DNA of 64,000 bases, from the NCBI GenBank assembly GCA_028554745.1, contig JAQOTN010000047.1:1-64000 (forward strand). Reading direction: 5' to 3'. The notes under the pieces were generated by a model, which saw only the letters and a program-made list of their open reading frames with translations, was not told where the DNA came from and made no database searches. Source of the DNA: Blastocrithidia nonstop. Lineage: Eukaryota; Euglenozoa; Kinetoplastea; Trypanosomatida; Trypanosomatidae. A program made the position numbers and the translations under genes. Shown piece by piece: positions 33,608 to 45,417 of the stretch. Position 1 is the first letter of the stretch. Each line of letters starts with the position of its first letter.

Positions 33608-35536
33608 ATGGCTACCTCGACCGCCATGACACTACCTACGAAGCTTGATTCGTTCAATCGAGCATAGTTTTAAGATACTTGCAAGCGTCGCTTTTTCTAT
33701 GGACTCGCATTTGAGCCGTATGGTGGGACAGCTGGGCTATATGATTTAGGACCCACAATGTGCGCTATGAAGTCAAACATGTTACAATTCTGACGTCAGC
33801 ACTTTGTTATGTAGTAGTCGATGTGTGAAGTGGACACAACTTGTTTGACACCATAGGAAATATTTATTGCCTCCGGGCATGTATAGCGTTTTAACGATGT
33901 CATGATACGTGACACGGTCACAGGTGAATGTATACGTGCAGACAAGTTTCTCGAAGAATGGAGTGAAAAGCAATTGAACTAAACACAAGTTAATTAAGCC
34001 GAGAAATAATAACTTATGCATTTACTACACAACGTCGCAGGTTATACTCCTGCGTAAGTCAAAAAAGTGATAACCGAACGCAAGATAGTATCACCTAAGG
34101 GAAATCCATTCAGCGATCCTTTTCCTTTTAATCTGATGTTTTCGACGCACATTGGACCTGAGGGAGATCGTGTTGGTTATATGCGTCCTGAATTAGCACA
34201 AGGTATAATTCTTAACTTTAAACGATTACTAGATACAGGTAATGCTCAACGAATGCCATTTGCAGGTGCTTGCATTGGTACAGCATTTCGAAATGAAATT
34301 GCACCACGTGCCGCACTTATACGTGTTCGAGAATTCACATTAGCGGAAATTGAACATTTTGTGAATCCAAATAACAAATCACACGATAAATTTAACAAAA
34401 TTGCTAGTGTCGTCATACATGCCTGACCACGTGAACGGCAAGCTGATAATTTGTAGCCAATACATATTTCAATTGGTGAAGCTGTACAAAAACATATTAT
34501 TGATAACGAAACACTAGGATATTTTATTGCCCGTGTATCACTCTTTTTGTAGGCCATCGGTGTCCGTTATTACCGATTTCGTCAACATCAACGTAATGAG
34601 ATGGCTCATTACGCTCAAGATTGCTGGGATGCATAGTTGCTCACATCATACGGCTGAATTGAGTGCGTTGGTATAGCTGATCGCTCTGCGTATGACCTAA
34701 CACAGCACAGTAATGCAAGCAAGAAGGAATTGTGCGCACGATAGTAATATGCTACTCCACGTGTAGAATTTCAATGACAACGCAAATTGAATAAAGGCGT
34801 TATTGGTAAAACATTCGGTAAAAATGCAGGGTAGGTGATTGCGTTCTTGAACAAGTGCTCAGAAGAGGAGTGCGCTTAACTGCAAACTGCCTTGAGTACA
34901 AATGGTAAACGTACGATTGAACTTTCTGCACAGAAAGCAGTTGACATAACAGCAGACATGGTGCAATTTGAAAAGAAAGAGGTAAAAGTTAATGGTCGTA
35001 ATTATATACCCAGTGTCATTGAGCCGTCATTTGGTATTGGACGAATTTTGTACTGTTTACTCTAGCAAAGCTATTGGGTTCGTCGTGATGAAGTGAAGAA
35101 AAGTGATGGTGCGTCAAATGATGTGGCTACATCAAAGAACGAAAAACGTGCTGTCTTCAGTTTAACACCACTTATTGCTCCACAAAAAGTTGCGGTGTTG
35201 CCGTTGATGGTAAAGCCTGAATTGATGATTGTTGTAAATCGTCTTCGAGAGGAGTTGGTTATGCGAGGTATCTCTGTGAGGGTGGATGACAGTGGTGTGA
35301 CTATAGGCAAAAAATATGCACGTGTAGATGAACTCGGCATTCCATTTGCAATAACGTGTGATCTTGCAAACGATGGCAAAGTCACTCTGCGTGAACGTGA
35401 TAGCGCATCACAGGTGCGAATTCCAATCGAGTAGATTGCCACAGTTGTGAGTGAACTTTGCAGCGTAACTAATTCATGTACGTGGAAGAAAATACAGACT
35501 ACATATCCAGCACAACAAGGTAGCAGTATTAATTAA
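33608..35536 (+). CDS. Glycyl-tRNA synthetase (class IIa)
   Basis: A 642-residue dimeric-type GlyRS. In order: [54 protein letters not shown], motif with [19 protein letters not shown], motif 2 'AFRNEI' (about residue 227), [28 protein letters not shown] (motif 3, about residue 476), and the anticodon-binding domain ([40 protein letters not shown]). The enzyme charges tRNA-Gly. It is the best Rosetta stone for the code: Trp of 'WRQHF' is TGA (33791-33793), the 'EE' is TAG TAG (33812-33817) and the Glu of 'TPE' is TAG (33854-33856), all at positions conserved in human GlyRS. In trypanosomatids one gene may supply cytosol and mitochondrion. Confidence 0.97.
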
Positions 35537-35764
35537 CAAAACTATTGTAAGTAAGAAGAGTAGATGTAAAACATATATATAAATCTGATCGAACTACTAT
35601 AAAGTAAAATTGTTAAATAAATAGATTTTAAACTAACTCACTTTTACAATTAACAAGTTCTATTTACATTTAAAAAAATCTTCTTTGAGACAAAAAGGAA
35701 ATTATAATTGTAAGTAACTAATTACAAATATTCAATCTATAATCTAAATAACAAAGTCAATTAC

Positions 35765-36232
35765 ATGAAAGTAAAAATTTTTATATTATTTTTTTTCACT
35801 AGCACAAGTTTTATTTTCTCTAAAGCCAATGATATTACTTATGTCAGAAACAAAAGTTAGACATAAATAGATTAAAAAAAAAAGGGAAATAAAAAGTTGG
35901 CTTCGGCAGTTTTAGAGAGTAAAAGCAATAACAAATTATAAATTGCACGTAAATATTACAATAATTCTAAAAAATTAAATTTATTACGAATTAAGAACAA
36001 AATTTTAGTATGTACTGTGCTTCATATTGTAAATGAATGTACATTGAACTTATATGAAAAAGAGATTGCTAGCGCCGTCAAAAAAACAACAATAACAAAC
36101 TTCTCTCACTGTAATGAAATATGTAAAGATGAAATTTTTACACATGTTAAAAAAGCGACACAAATGTATTTGACGTTCTTATTGTATTTTCCTTTAAATA
36201 TGCCTTCTAATTATTTTTATTTCATTATTTAA
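35765..36232 (+). CDS. Predicted small secreted protein, unknown
   Basis: A 155-residue frame from ATG 35765 to TAA 36230-36232. It starts MKVKIFILFFFTSTSFIFSK, a good signal peptide, followed by ANDITYVRNKSETEIDEKKK, a helical Lys-rich middle (LASAVLESKSNNKLEIARKY) and a Cys-containing part (CTVLHIVNEC, NFSHCNEICKDEIF). The last 20 residues are hydrophobic (YFPLNMPSNYFYFII), so the product may be membrane-anchored. RNY codons dominate and only four TAA/TAG and no TGA occur. I do not recognise the family. With no homology, coding status is probable rather than proven. Confidence 0.5.
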
Positions 36233-36845
36233 TCGGTTGCCACATTCTTTAAATATGACTTGCATTATTAATGCTAATATAGCATATTTGTTGTGAAACA
36301 ATTTAAAGAAAAAAAATTCAGAGAAATGTAGTGGATGTTAAACACATTAGCCATTTTAATATTTATAGTGAAAAATAATTAATACTAGTGATATTTTACT
36401 TTAACTAGAATTAGTAAATTTAATATTAATATTCTCAAAAAAAAAAAATAAATAAAAATTTGAGTGTTAAGCGTGCATTGAAGGTCATTGGACTCTTTAA
36501 AAAAATAAATAAAAAATAAAATTTAAATATAAAATGTTGTGTGCGCGAACGCAAATTATATTACGTAGTCTCAAACCTAGAAAGACTCAATTTTAACTTA
36601 AGATTTATGCAACTGTCACCTTTTATACTTAGATATTGTTTTTATTATTTAAAACATTTCCACATAAAATTGTCTATTCGTTGTAAAAATATAAATTTAA
36701 ACTTTAGCTGAAAGTTAAAAAAAATAATATAATTATAGTAATAATAACTAATATTTATACGAGAGAAGAAAAGAAAACGTACTATATATTTTTCATCAAG
36801 TAAACATTACTAGATTGATATAACACCAAATTATTAAAAAAAATA
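36233..36845. other. AT-rich spacer
   Basis: No gene or repeat recognised. Confidence 0.6.
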
Positions 36846-37523
36846 ATGTTCAAACGTTTATTTGGATTAGATAAGCAAGTTCAACCGTCGAAAGGAAGAA
36901 GCGTTGACAAATCTACTGCTTAGTTGTAAAAATTACAGAATACTATAGACTTTTTAGAGAAGAGACAGTCAGCGTTGTAAAAGAAAATGGGAGAGCAGTT
37001 AGCTATCGCAAAAAAATGTTATACGTCAAATAATAAACCCGGTGCACTGAAAGCTATGACGCGCAAAAAGCAATACAGTACGCAGTTATAGGGTATTGAA
37101 AATCAAAAAGCTAATATGGAGCGGTTAATGCAAGCCATAATGGATCAAACGCTGAACGAGAAAATTTTACAAACACAAGTAGCTGTTAACACAATGATGA
37201 AGTAGAGCACACAAAAGATGAATGCTGGAAAAGTTGACGATGTTGTTAACGACACAAACTAGCTAATGGATCAAGTTAATGAGGTGCGTGATGCATTACA
37301 GCAACCCCTTAATGATTTTGGTGTAGACGAAACGGAGGCAATGGAAGAATTAGAAGCCGAAATGGCTGCTTAGGTTACGGCTACAACAGTGGAAATACCT
37401 ACCATAGATTTACCAGAAATGCCGCCTGTACCAAATAGTAAACTACCTGTAAAAAAGCAGAAAACAAGAGAAGAGGAGGAAGAGGAGCAGTTGAAATAGT
37501 TAGAGCGTGAACTTGCAGCTTAA
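36846..37523 (+). CDS. VPS32: ESCRT-III subunit Snf7/VPS32 (CHMP4)
   Basis: A 225-residue protein with the Snf7 layout. The basic N-terminal helix MFKRLFGLDK is followed by helix 1-2 hairpin features (IDFLEKRQSALEKKM, SNNKPGALKAMTRKKQYSTQ), MERLMQAIMDQTLNEKILQT and a regulatory stretch (VVNDTNELMDQVNEVRDAL). The acidic MIM-like tail DETEAMEELEAEM and a C-terminal EEEEEEQLKELERELAA follow. Snf7 polymerises into membrane filaments that drive neck scission in multivesicular body formation, cytokinesis and membrane repair, and is disassembled by Vps4. Several heptad Glu residues are TAA/TAG. Length is the family norm (220-240). It is the last + strand gene before a spacer with a probable minus-strand gene. 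Confidence 0.93.
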
Positions 37524-38148
37524 ACGTGTGGGAATTAAAAATGTTCACACCTTAACTATGTTTATTTGTTTATAATACAAACATTATATAATTTTTGCCT
37601 CTGCAAATAGAAAGTATAAAAACACTATCTAACAAACTAATAATTTTCACTATTAACTTTTTTTAAATTTACTTATTTTAGGGAAAAAAAATTTACAGCA
37701 TTGCATGCAGGCAATCACTAAATCTATACATTTGCCCGTTTTTTCTATAACATTATACAAAAATGTATATATTTATATTTATATTTATATATTTATGATT
37801 TTTCAATATGTTACCACTTTATTTATATATCATTATATAACTTTCAAGTATTTGCATTTTTGTGACGTTTTTGATGAAGTACAAATTTACAACTGCTACT
37901 CTCATTATTATTTTACTTTGACATTACAAAGTACGTGTTGACTAAAAGAGATACAATGAGGTTGTATCGATTCATCAAATTTTTACACTACTTACATCAT
38001 ATCAAGCTTAACAAAATTGTTGCTACGCGATAAATGTAAATCGAAATAAATTATACGCTATACTGAAGTTATATACTTGAAAAAAAGATTACAGCAAATG
38101 TCAAATGAATGTATATATTAAATAAAACTAAGAGACTAACTATGTATG
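37524..38148. other. Convergent spacer
   Basis: Lies between the 3' ends of VPS32 (+) and the probable minus-strand gene. The standard-code ORF at 37705 is a T-rich artefact. Nothing else seen. Confidence 0.5.
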
Positions 38149-38442
38149 TTAGCATACTACGCTCATCATATCTTTTCTTCTTCCACACCCTTCTTGATTA
38201 TTTAGTGCTGCAATTTTTTGACTTGACTGATCACGACAACATTCCACATTTTTGTTTTGACACACACTTACATAATTGATCTTTGTATACTTTCTATGTG
38301 CTTTTTCCACCCACTCCATTTTACTGTCCATTGCGATTTATATTTTAATTGCGTTTAGCTTATATTTTAAATACGTTTTTCTGTTTTCTCTAAGCTCTTT
38401 GTTTTTTTCTTCACCTTCGTACAAAGTCATTGCTATGGACAT
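38149..38442 (-). CDS. Probable minus-strand gene for a small charged protein
   Basis: On the minus strand, TTTGCTTTTCCCTTTCATAG (38471-38490 on +) is a textbook pyrimidine tract plus AG. A (TG)n 5' leader follows, then ATG at 38442-38440. The 97-residue product begins MSIAMTLYEGEEKNKELREN, reads through one TAA as Glu (38340-38338), continues MEWVEKAHRKYTK, has five Cys (SVCQNKNVECC, EGCGRR, SVVC) and ends at TAA 38151-38149. The reading is continuous over both halves, which standard code splits in two. No family is recognised. It would be the only minus-strand gene in the window. The splice signal and continuity are real; expression is inference. Confidence 0.42.
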
Positions 38443-39399
38443 ATCAAGATTACACACACACACACACACACTATGAAAGGGAAAAGCAAACACACAAACA
38501 AACAAAAGATGAAGCAACATTGATAATCACCATCATGTAGTAAATTTGCTAATAACATACATTTACATGATTTTATTTCAAGGCAAACTTACCTTTTTTT
38601 TTTAACAACTAAATCTATATTGTTGGTTATAGAGAAATATATATATATATCAGGTAATAGTCATGCAAAATGTAAACAAAAAATACTACAGATCCAAATT
38701 TTTACATGAATGATTGTTAAATAATTTTTCTCTATCATATTCAAAATTATCATGAATGCATAACATAAATCATCTAAATAAATAAAAAAAAAGAATGAAA
38801 GTATTCACAACAGTAAAAAATTTAAATATTATAATTTTTTGAAATTTATAGAAAAAAAAGGTATTGTGCACCATGTGTTACAATGATATGTGTGATGTTT
38901 TTACAGCATTTATGTTTTTTTCTGTATATAATATTATTGTTAATATTGTATGTACACTCTCATTACTTACATTTTACTTCACAACAATCTTATTTTGTCA
39001 ACGCATTTTACACGCATGAAATATAATTTTTACAAAAACAAAAATGATAAGGAAGTAATATCATATGTTTTTGTGTTAACACATTTTCTATAATTTTTAT
39101 CTTTTTGTTTGTGAAGATAATTTCCCCTTTGCACTCTCTCTATGTTGAATGTGTTTTATTTTACAATATTGCGTTTTTTAGTAAATTATATATTTGCACT
39201 TACTTTCATTGTTAATAATATTGACATTATCGCACATACGATTTGAAAAAAAAAATGATAACTAAAAACCTCACCACAGTAATTGTTGTTGTAGACAGAC
39301 AGAAACATGATTGCTTATGTGTTAAGAAGCGTACATGCAGAGGCAAAAAATACTCAAATTAATATTACATATGTTTTTCATAAATTATTTTAAGTACAT

Positions 39400-39448
<49 letters not shown>

Positions 39449-40508
39449 CACACATAAACACACGGATATAAAATACAAATTAAATAAACAAGTTTAGTAC
39501 ATTTTAGGTAATTAATAAACAAACAAATAAAAACAATTGTATTTTATTTGCAGTACTGTTCTTAGTCTTGATTACTTTATATTATATCAGCAAATTAGTA
39601 CATTTGTAACGTATTTACAACGCTGATATTTTTTTGACACAAACTTCGGCGTGTATAAGTTTATTATGTAATTGTACGTATACATAGTGCTGCCTGAAAA
39701 AACAAACAAACAAGTAAATTGATTGCGAACTACCTAGAAACTATCAGAAAAACAATGCAATAAAATTGCTAATACAAACTTGTAAGCATGCTTGTTCTGT
39801 CTTTTGTGCACAGCTTAATGTGATCATGTTTAGATGTTTCAGTGTTTATATAATATATTCGATTTACAATATAGTGAACATCATGCAATGTATTTACGTT
39901 ACAAAACATAATTACTCACTGTAATAACTTATATTCCAAAAAAACCGTGTATCATTTTTTTGTTTCTTAACTTATCAAATATTAATATCCTTGTTAATTT
40001 TTTTTTGCTGTGGTTTACATAAAAGTAGTAAAAAAAACATTTGAATATAAGAAGTATAAACATCGAGTGCGATTGATAGTATATAATAAGCAGATAAAAA
40101 TTACCTAAAATACAAATACTTCATTAATTTTTTTTAAATTACTTTCACGTCTTCTTCAATCATATTCATTTCAAATCTTTATACAGCTAGTTAGAAAATT
40201 TCAAAGTAGAAAAATATCATAATTCGTTAAACTTTTTACAAAGAAAAATATATATTATAGGTTTCAGGTTAACAGATCTATTTAAAAAACTAAGTAATTT
40301 GGAGTATATAAATTTTTCTAAAAAAATAATAATAATAAAAACTAAAGCTATACTTTTAGTTCATTAATAAAGATAACTACAAAGCACAAACAATTTACAT
40401 ATTACTTGTAATACATATTTCAAAAAATAAATAAATAAATATAAACACTCAGCCACAGATTCGCATTCAGGCATACATATTAGCAAACGTTAAGATATCA
40501 ATCCCACG
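38443..40508. other. Long spacer at a possible strand switch, with (CA)n
   Basis: Divergent between the minus-strand candidate and eIF3i. Contains (CA)n at 38452-38471 and a longer (CA)n at about 39403-39446, plus homopolymer tracts. In trypanosomatids RNA polymerase II starts at such divergent switch regions, but no defined promoter motif is visible. No further gene recognised. Confidence 0.5.
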
Positions 40509-41579
40509 ATGTACACAACAGTTAATTTAAATGGCATGGCCTTACACGGTCACATGAAAAGTGTTTCAATGCTCAAGTTTAATCCAGATGGTGATCTACT
40601 TTTCTCCTGCGCAAAAGATACTGTATGTAGTGCTTGCGGATGGTATACTAGGAATGGTCACATGTTAGGGTCATACACTAGTGTTGGTGGTGAGAGTAAG
40701 CGGACATACGATTCTGCAATGGCTGCATTAGATGTTAATCGCTCTAGCACAATGCTGGCTACAGCTGGTACGGGTTAGGAGACCATGATCTGGAGTGTTG
40801 AAACTGGTGTTTTACTTGGTACAATTAGTCGAAGTATGTCGTCTGGTGCAAGTGTTGGCTTTTCACATGATGATCGTCTCTTGATGGTTGCTACAAAAGG
40901 TCGAGCTAACACCAAGTCGGCTATTGAACTTTATAATTTGCCTTTCACTATTCCCGGAGTTGGTGAGGACATAGCTCCTGCCAAAACTAAGTTTAACCCC
41001 ACCTTCACACATGAATTAGATGACAACGAAACAATTAACTGAGCGTGTTGGGGACCGTCTAACCGAACAATATACTACGCAGAAGGTGGATTTATGCACA
41101 TCTTTGACGTTGAGCGCGAAAAAGTAATTCGTTCACGTGAAATTCACAGTAGTGGAATCATTAATCGATTTAATTTTGATAGAGACTACTTGACTTTAGC
41201 TACTGCCTCTACAGATTGCACTGCTGTGCTATTAGATTACAAAGATTTAAATCCTATACAAGTATACAAGAGTGACGTACCTGTGAATGATGTGTCAATT
41301 AGTCCTAATGCAGATCATGTAATCCTAGGTGGTGGTATCGAAGCAGCTGCAGTTACTACACAAGGAGGACAATCTACTTTCGAAGTAAAATTTTATCACA
41401 AAGTTCATGGGACACAATTAGGTCAACTTCGATGCCATTTTGGTACTATCACTGCATTAACTTTTCATCCTGATGGACGAGGATTTGCTAGTGCTAGTTA
41501 TGACGGTATAATAAAACTTTTCCGATTTGACAAAAACTACATCACTTCTCCTGGTGCAGAGCAAGTATGGACACTGTAA
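40509..41579 (+). CDS. Translation initiation factor eIF3 subunit i (WD40)
   Basis: A 356-residue WD40 protein resembling eIF3i/TRIP-1. The N-terminus LHGHMKSVSMLKFNPDGDLL, FSCAKDTVCSACGWYTRNG and HMLGSYTSVGG match the family's first repeat ('LkGHeR.lt.ikyN.eGDLlFs.aKD'). Later repeats include MIWSVETGVLLGTI and SREIHSSGIINRFNFDRDYL. The C-terminal block AVTTQGGQSTFEVKFYHKVH, LGQLRCHFGTITALTFHPDG and FASASYDGIIKLFRFD is diagnostic. eIF3i is a non-core subunit of the eIF3 scaffold on the 40S. Standard code breaks it at TAG 40776-40778 (Glu) and TGA 41040-41042 (Trp); only these two reassigned codons occur, a low count consistent with high expression. Animal eIF3i is about 325 residues. Confidence 0.93.
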
Positions 41580-43097
41580 GAATAAAGACCCCTCAAAAAC
41601 AAACAAACAAAAAGAGAGCAAATTTATTAACTGGATGTAAAATTAATTTATTGAATTGTTTATTATTCTCATTATGACAATCATTTATAACATTTTCTTT
41701 GTTAGGTCAGTAAAAAAATTACTTCTTTACAAAATACTTTAAATATTTTATTTATATTCACGTGTACTTTATGCAAAAAATAAAATAAAATAAATTTTGA
41801 CTGTCAAATACGCTAAAAAAACAAAACTAAACAATAAAGATAGTATTTGCGTCTCATTACTTTTTAAGTTGTATAGTGAACAAGAATAGTTAAATATTTG
41901 ATAAACGCGTCAATTTGCGAGTAATGTCGTCATTACACGTCAGATAACTCTCAATGAGTCAAATTTTTTTATGTTAATACGTAAAATGTTGGAAGAACTA
42001 TTTTTTTCCAAAAAAAACCCTTGATAAAAATGTGTCTATTATTTGAATATGTTAAAGGAAAAAATTTTGCAACAACAGTCAATTGTGTTGTATTTAACAA
42101 AATGAAATAAGGCTTATAGTTATAGTTCGTTTTCACGTCTGACTTTCATTATATCAGTATATGCACTTTTACTAAACGAAACTGTTACAGTAGAAGTGGT
42201 TTGATGATACCTTACGCAAATAACAGCAACAACCATTAGCGTTTGCAATGAACTAAAGTCATGCGCACATCAATAAAGCAGATAAAAGAATTATTCATAT
42301 TGTTCTGATAAAAAGAGAATATAATAGAAGTACAAAGGCTTGTAAGAGAGCAGAAAAAAAAATTAAAAAATAATCTCACCAACGACAATGTTTGCTACAC
42401 AAATATGTGAAGTTAACACTCGTTAAGTTGTTTTCGTATCACAAAGTTTGTTGACAGTGTTACAAATTACTTTTCATTTAATATTTTTTTGTTTTCTCCT
42501 TCCACTAACATTACTAAGATATCAATAAAATAAATGACAATACTAAGAATTTACTAATAACTGCAATGATCATAATTGTGATGGTGGTAATGGTGAATGT
42601 TACTGCAATTTTAGAGAAAGCTGTGATCATTAACATAAACGATGGCATTACTATCTATCACATCATTTTTTTAATAGTAAATTTATTGATGAATAATAAT
42701 TAAAATTATTTTAAAGAAAAGTTTGAACTTTGAAAATAAAGTTTAATCTACAGACAATATAAACATGTATTTGTTGCTTTTTAAACTTAAAGCGTATAAA
42801 TGTTCTTATTTATAAAGAAAAATCCGTAAATATTATTTTGCAAATGCTAAAAATATTTATAAATAATTTAAGAGGTTTTACTTTTTGTGTTATTCAATTA
42901 ATTAAGTACAGGCACATTAAAATAAAAAGTTCAGTACATACTAATATATATCGTTACAAATAAAAAAATATTTATTTTTTTTTGTAAAAAATCAAATTTT
43001 ATACAGAAATAAAACACAGTTGAACGGCCATTTTTTTTTGTGCTAAGAAAGAATTATACGTAATTAATTATTAAATTTTTTAATAGTGAAGTCTGTA
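41580..43097. other. Spacer; one ambiguous coding-like stretch
   Basis: Mostly AT-rich. At about 42388-42700 two frames look protein-like: frame 1 gives a Cys/His-rich string (CNDHNCDGGNGECYCNF) and frame 2 a hydrophobic, strongly RNY string (IIIVMVVMVNVTAILEKAV). Since no frame can be closed by stops and neither matches a known family, I do not call a gene. Confidence 0.35.
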
Positions 43098-44360
43098 ATG
43101 CGAACGTTCAACAACTTTATAAGACAATCTGCTGCACACAGAAGTGTGCTAACACCATTTATTATTTAGACAACTTCCACATTGTGACAGCCGTCAGTGT
43201 ATAGCCCTAGTATTGTATCAAAAATGTAATTTCATGCAGATTGTAATACAAATAAATAAAAAGGCACTAATGTCTAAAGCACAAATCAATAAGTTATAGA
43301 AGAAGATGATGTGTACTAGTTTAACGAGTAAATGTGAGAAAAACTCATGAAGTACAAGTATGGAATTGGCAATTTTGCCCTATTTAGACCGCTGTACAAG
43401 GATCTATGTGATGAACGTCGTAGGTAGGTCAACGCCAAACCTCCGGTGCCCTTCACACCGTCAAAATATTTCTGAGAGGGATGATGTAAACAAAAGCAAA
43501 AATAACATTTAACAAGGGCAATATCATTGCGATAATCTTTATAGTAACAAATAGGTATGCAGTAAGACAAAGTATAGGTGGCAAATACATCATCAATAAA
43601 CGATCATGCTAAAAAGTGTAAAACATCAAAACGAGATGATACTAGTCGAAATGAACGTGCTTGACACATTAAATATAATAAATAAAATAATTATGTTATT
43701 TTTGAGCGTAATGCCGTTATATAAATTAATCAATCACGAATTGTGTCGTTTGCCAAAGTTGAAATTGCAGACTAGAAAACGTAATTTTTACGACTACCTT
43801 TTTCTAATTGTTGCTACATTGAAGTTTTCATTTAGCGTAACAATGTTATTCTTCACTACTCATTAGTACGTACTTAAATTAAATTGAACATTCGTAATGT
43901 TCGTGCATACGATAAACACGTTCAATCAAACAATGCAAAAGATGCAAATACCTCTGTTCAACGTAAACGTTATACATCAAATGAAAAGTAATGTTTTTTG
44001 AGTGATACTAACTAGTTTTTAGTCAACGGTGTGAATTTGCTAGATTGCACTACTAACATTTAGTGAATACGGACAAATCTGTTTTATGATGGTCCATTCA
44101 TGCTACACTTGTAAAAGGCGATGCAAAATTAATTGTATGACATTATGACAGATCACGGAATTACCGAAAAGTGAGCGGCATGGGTGTAGAAGTGAGTGTA
44201 TCATTTAGAACATGTGCAATACCTTCGATGATCTATAGGAATGTTAGATTCATTAATTCCGCAATAGTTGCGCAAGGATAATGAAAACGATTTTTTAACG
44301 CCATTGTAGCAAAAATTATTATCAGAACCACCCGAAGAGTATTCGTATACGCTAGCTTAA
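43098..44360 (+). CDS. MAM33/p32 (C1QBP)-family mitochondrial protein
   Basis: A 420-residue protein. MRTFNNFIRQSAAHRSVLTP is a good mitochondrial presequence. The C-terminal quarter matches the p32 fold: NLFYDGPFMLHLEKAMQNEL, YDIMTDHGITEKWAAWVEKW and HLEHVQYLRWSIGMLDSLIP, equivalent to the family's 'Y.GP.f..L.e.lq..l..yLe.rGI.......l..y...Ke...Yi.WL..l..f'. The family forms acidic trimers in the mitochondrial matrix; trypanosomatid members act in mitoribosome biogenesis or RNA processing. At 420 residues it is longer than usual (230-280), with a Lys/Arg/Asp-rich middle (KCKTSKRDDTSRNERA) and a 33-residue C-terminal extension. Several Trp are TGA. Earlier standard ORFs on both strands here are shadows. 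Confidence 0.78.
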
Positions 44361-45417
44361 ACAAATAAATTCATATATATATATATATATATATTTAAGC
44401 GAATATTGTATTGTGAAAATTACCATTTTTTTTTAAATAAAGAATTAAAATAAAAATAAATAAGATAAACATATAAAAAGGATGATAACAATGCTTACAT
44501 AAATATACGTTTACGTATTTCCCTTTTCTTTCTGTGTGTAGACGAAAGATACCGCATGGGAGAGAAATACAAACGTTGAAAAAAAGTAGTTATATATTTT
44601 ATTTTGTGAATTGTACATTAATTTTTTTGTGACGATAAGTGAATACTGATTACTTTATAAATAAATAGCATTTTTGAAAAAAAGGTAAAGGCTTCTTGTT
44701 CTCTACGGGACTAGAACCTTTTATTATATCAACAACAACTTTCATTTTTTATCAACTTTATGTTCAAATAAATTTATCATTATGTTGCATAAATTAAATT
44801 CGCCTATTTATAGCTGGAAGAGACTATTGCAAGCTTTGATAAAACTTATCGATAATTTTACCTATAAAAATATATATGTTTTAACATTGTTTATTGTACA
44901 ATGCGCTGCATGTTAAATAATTTCATTTGCTCTTTTTTTAAAAGACAAAGCAATCAACGATGTATTACTGAAGAAAAACGTTAACGATTAAATCAAATTG
45001 CAATTATCTTAAGAATGAAACTCGTCAACAATTGAACGCTGAAGAGTACAATAAATATTACTCTTTTTGTTTTCGTTACTTTCTTCAGCAGATCTTTTTT
45101 TTTCTCTTGCTGACAGCATTATAAATACAGTAATTTTTATCTGATTTAAGAAAACCCACTTTTCACCTCGCATAATTAAAAAAAAAAGAGGCATAGCTAT
45201 TTTATCACGTACAAAATTTAGTATATACTTGCCGTAAAGAGAATAGCAAGTGTGTGTACTGACATAGCTAATACACGAAAAACATATTCACACAAACACC
45301 TACTCACTCAGACACACACACAAACACACATATTGATTGTTCTATCTTTTTTTAAAATAGTGTTGACGAACATTAAGCTATTGCGGTATTATAACTGTGT
45401 AGGTGTGTAAACGTGCA
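44361..45417 (+). other. Spacer with two splice-acceptor signals and a possible small gene
   Basis: TTTCATTTGCTCTTTTTTTAAAAG (AG 44943-44944) precedes ATG 44960. That frame reads LKNETRQQLNAEEYNKYYSF and a hydrophobic LLLTALEIQEF segment, perhaps a small membrane protein, but other frames (for example from ATG 45015) are also open and plausible. A second tract, CTATCTTTTTTTAAAATAG (AG 45359-45360), precedes the next gene. (AT)n occurs near 44376 (44375-44394). I leave the small gene uncalled. Confidence 0.35.

Noticed and set aside
34246-35442. Minus-strand ORFs opposite GlyRS
   Set aside because: Shadows of a conserved synthetase in the other strand.
39403-39446. (CA)n tract as a CRISPR-like or regulatory array
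   Set aside because: Plain dinucleotide microsatellite with no spacers.
42388-42700. Small Cys/His-rich protein
   Set aside because: An adjacent frame is equally protein-like and more RNY; neither has a known match, so no call is justified.
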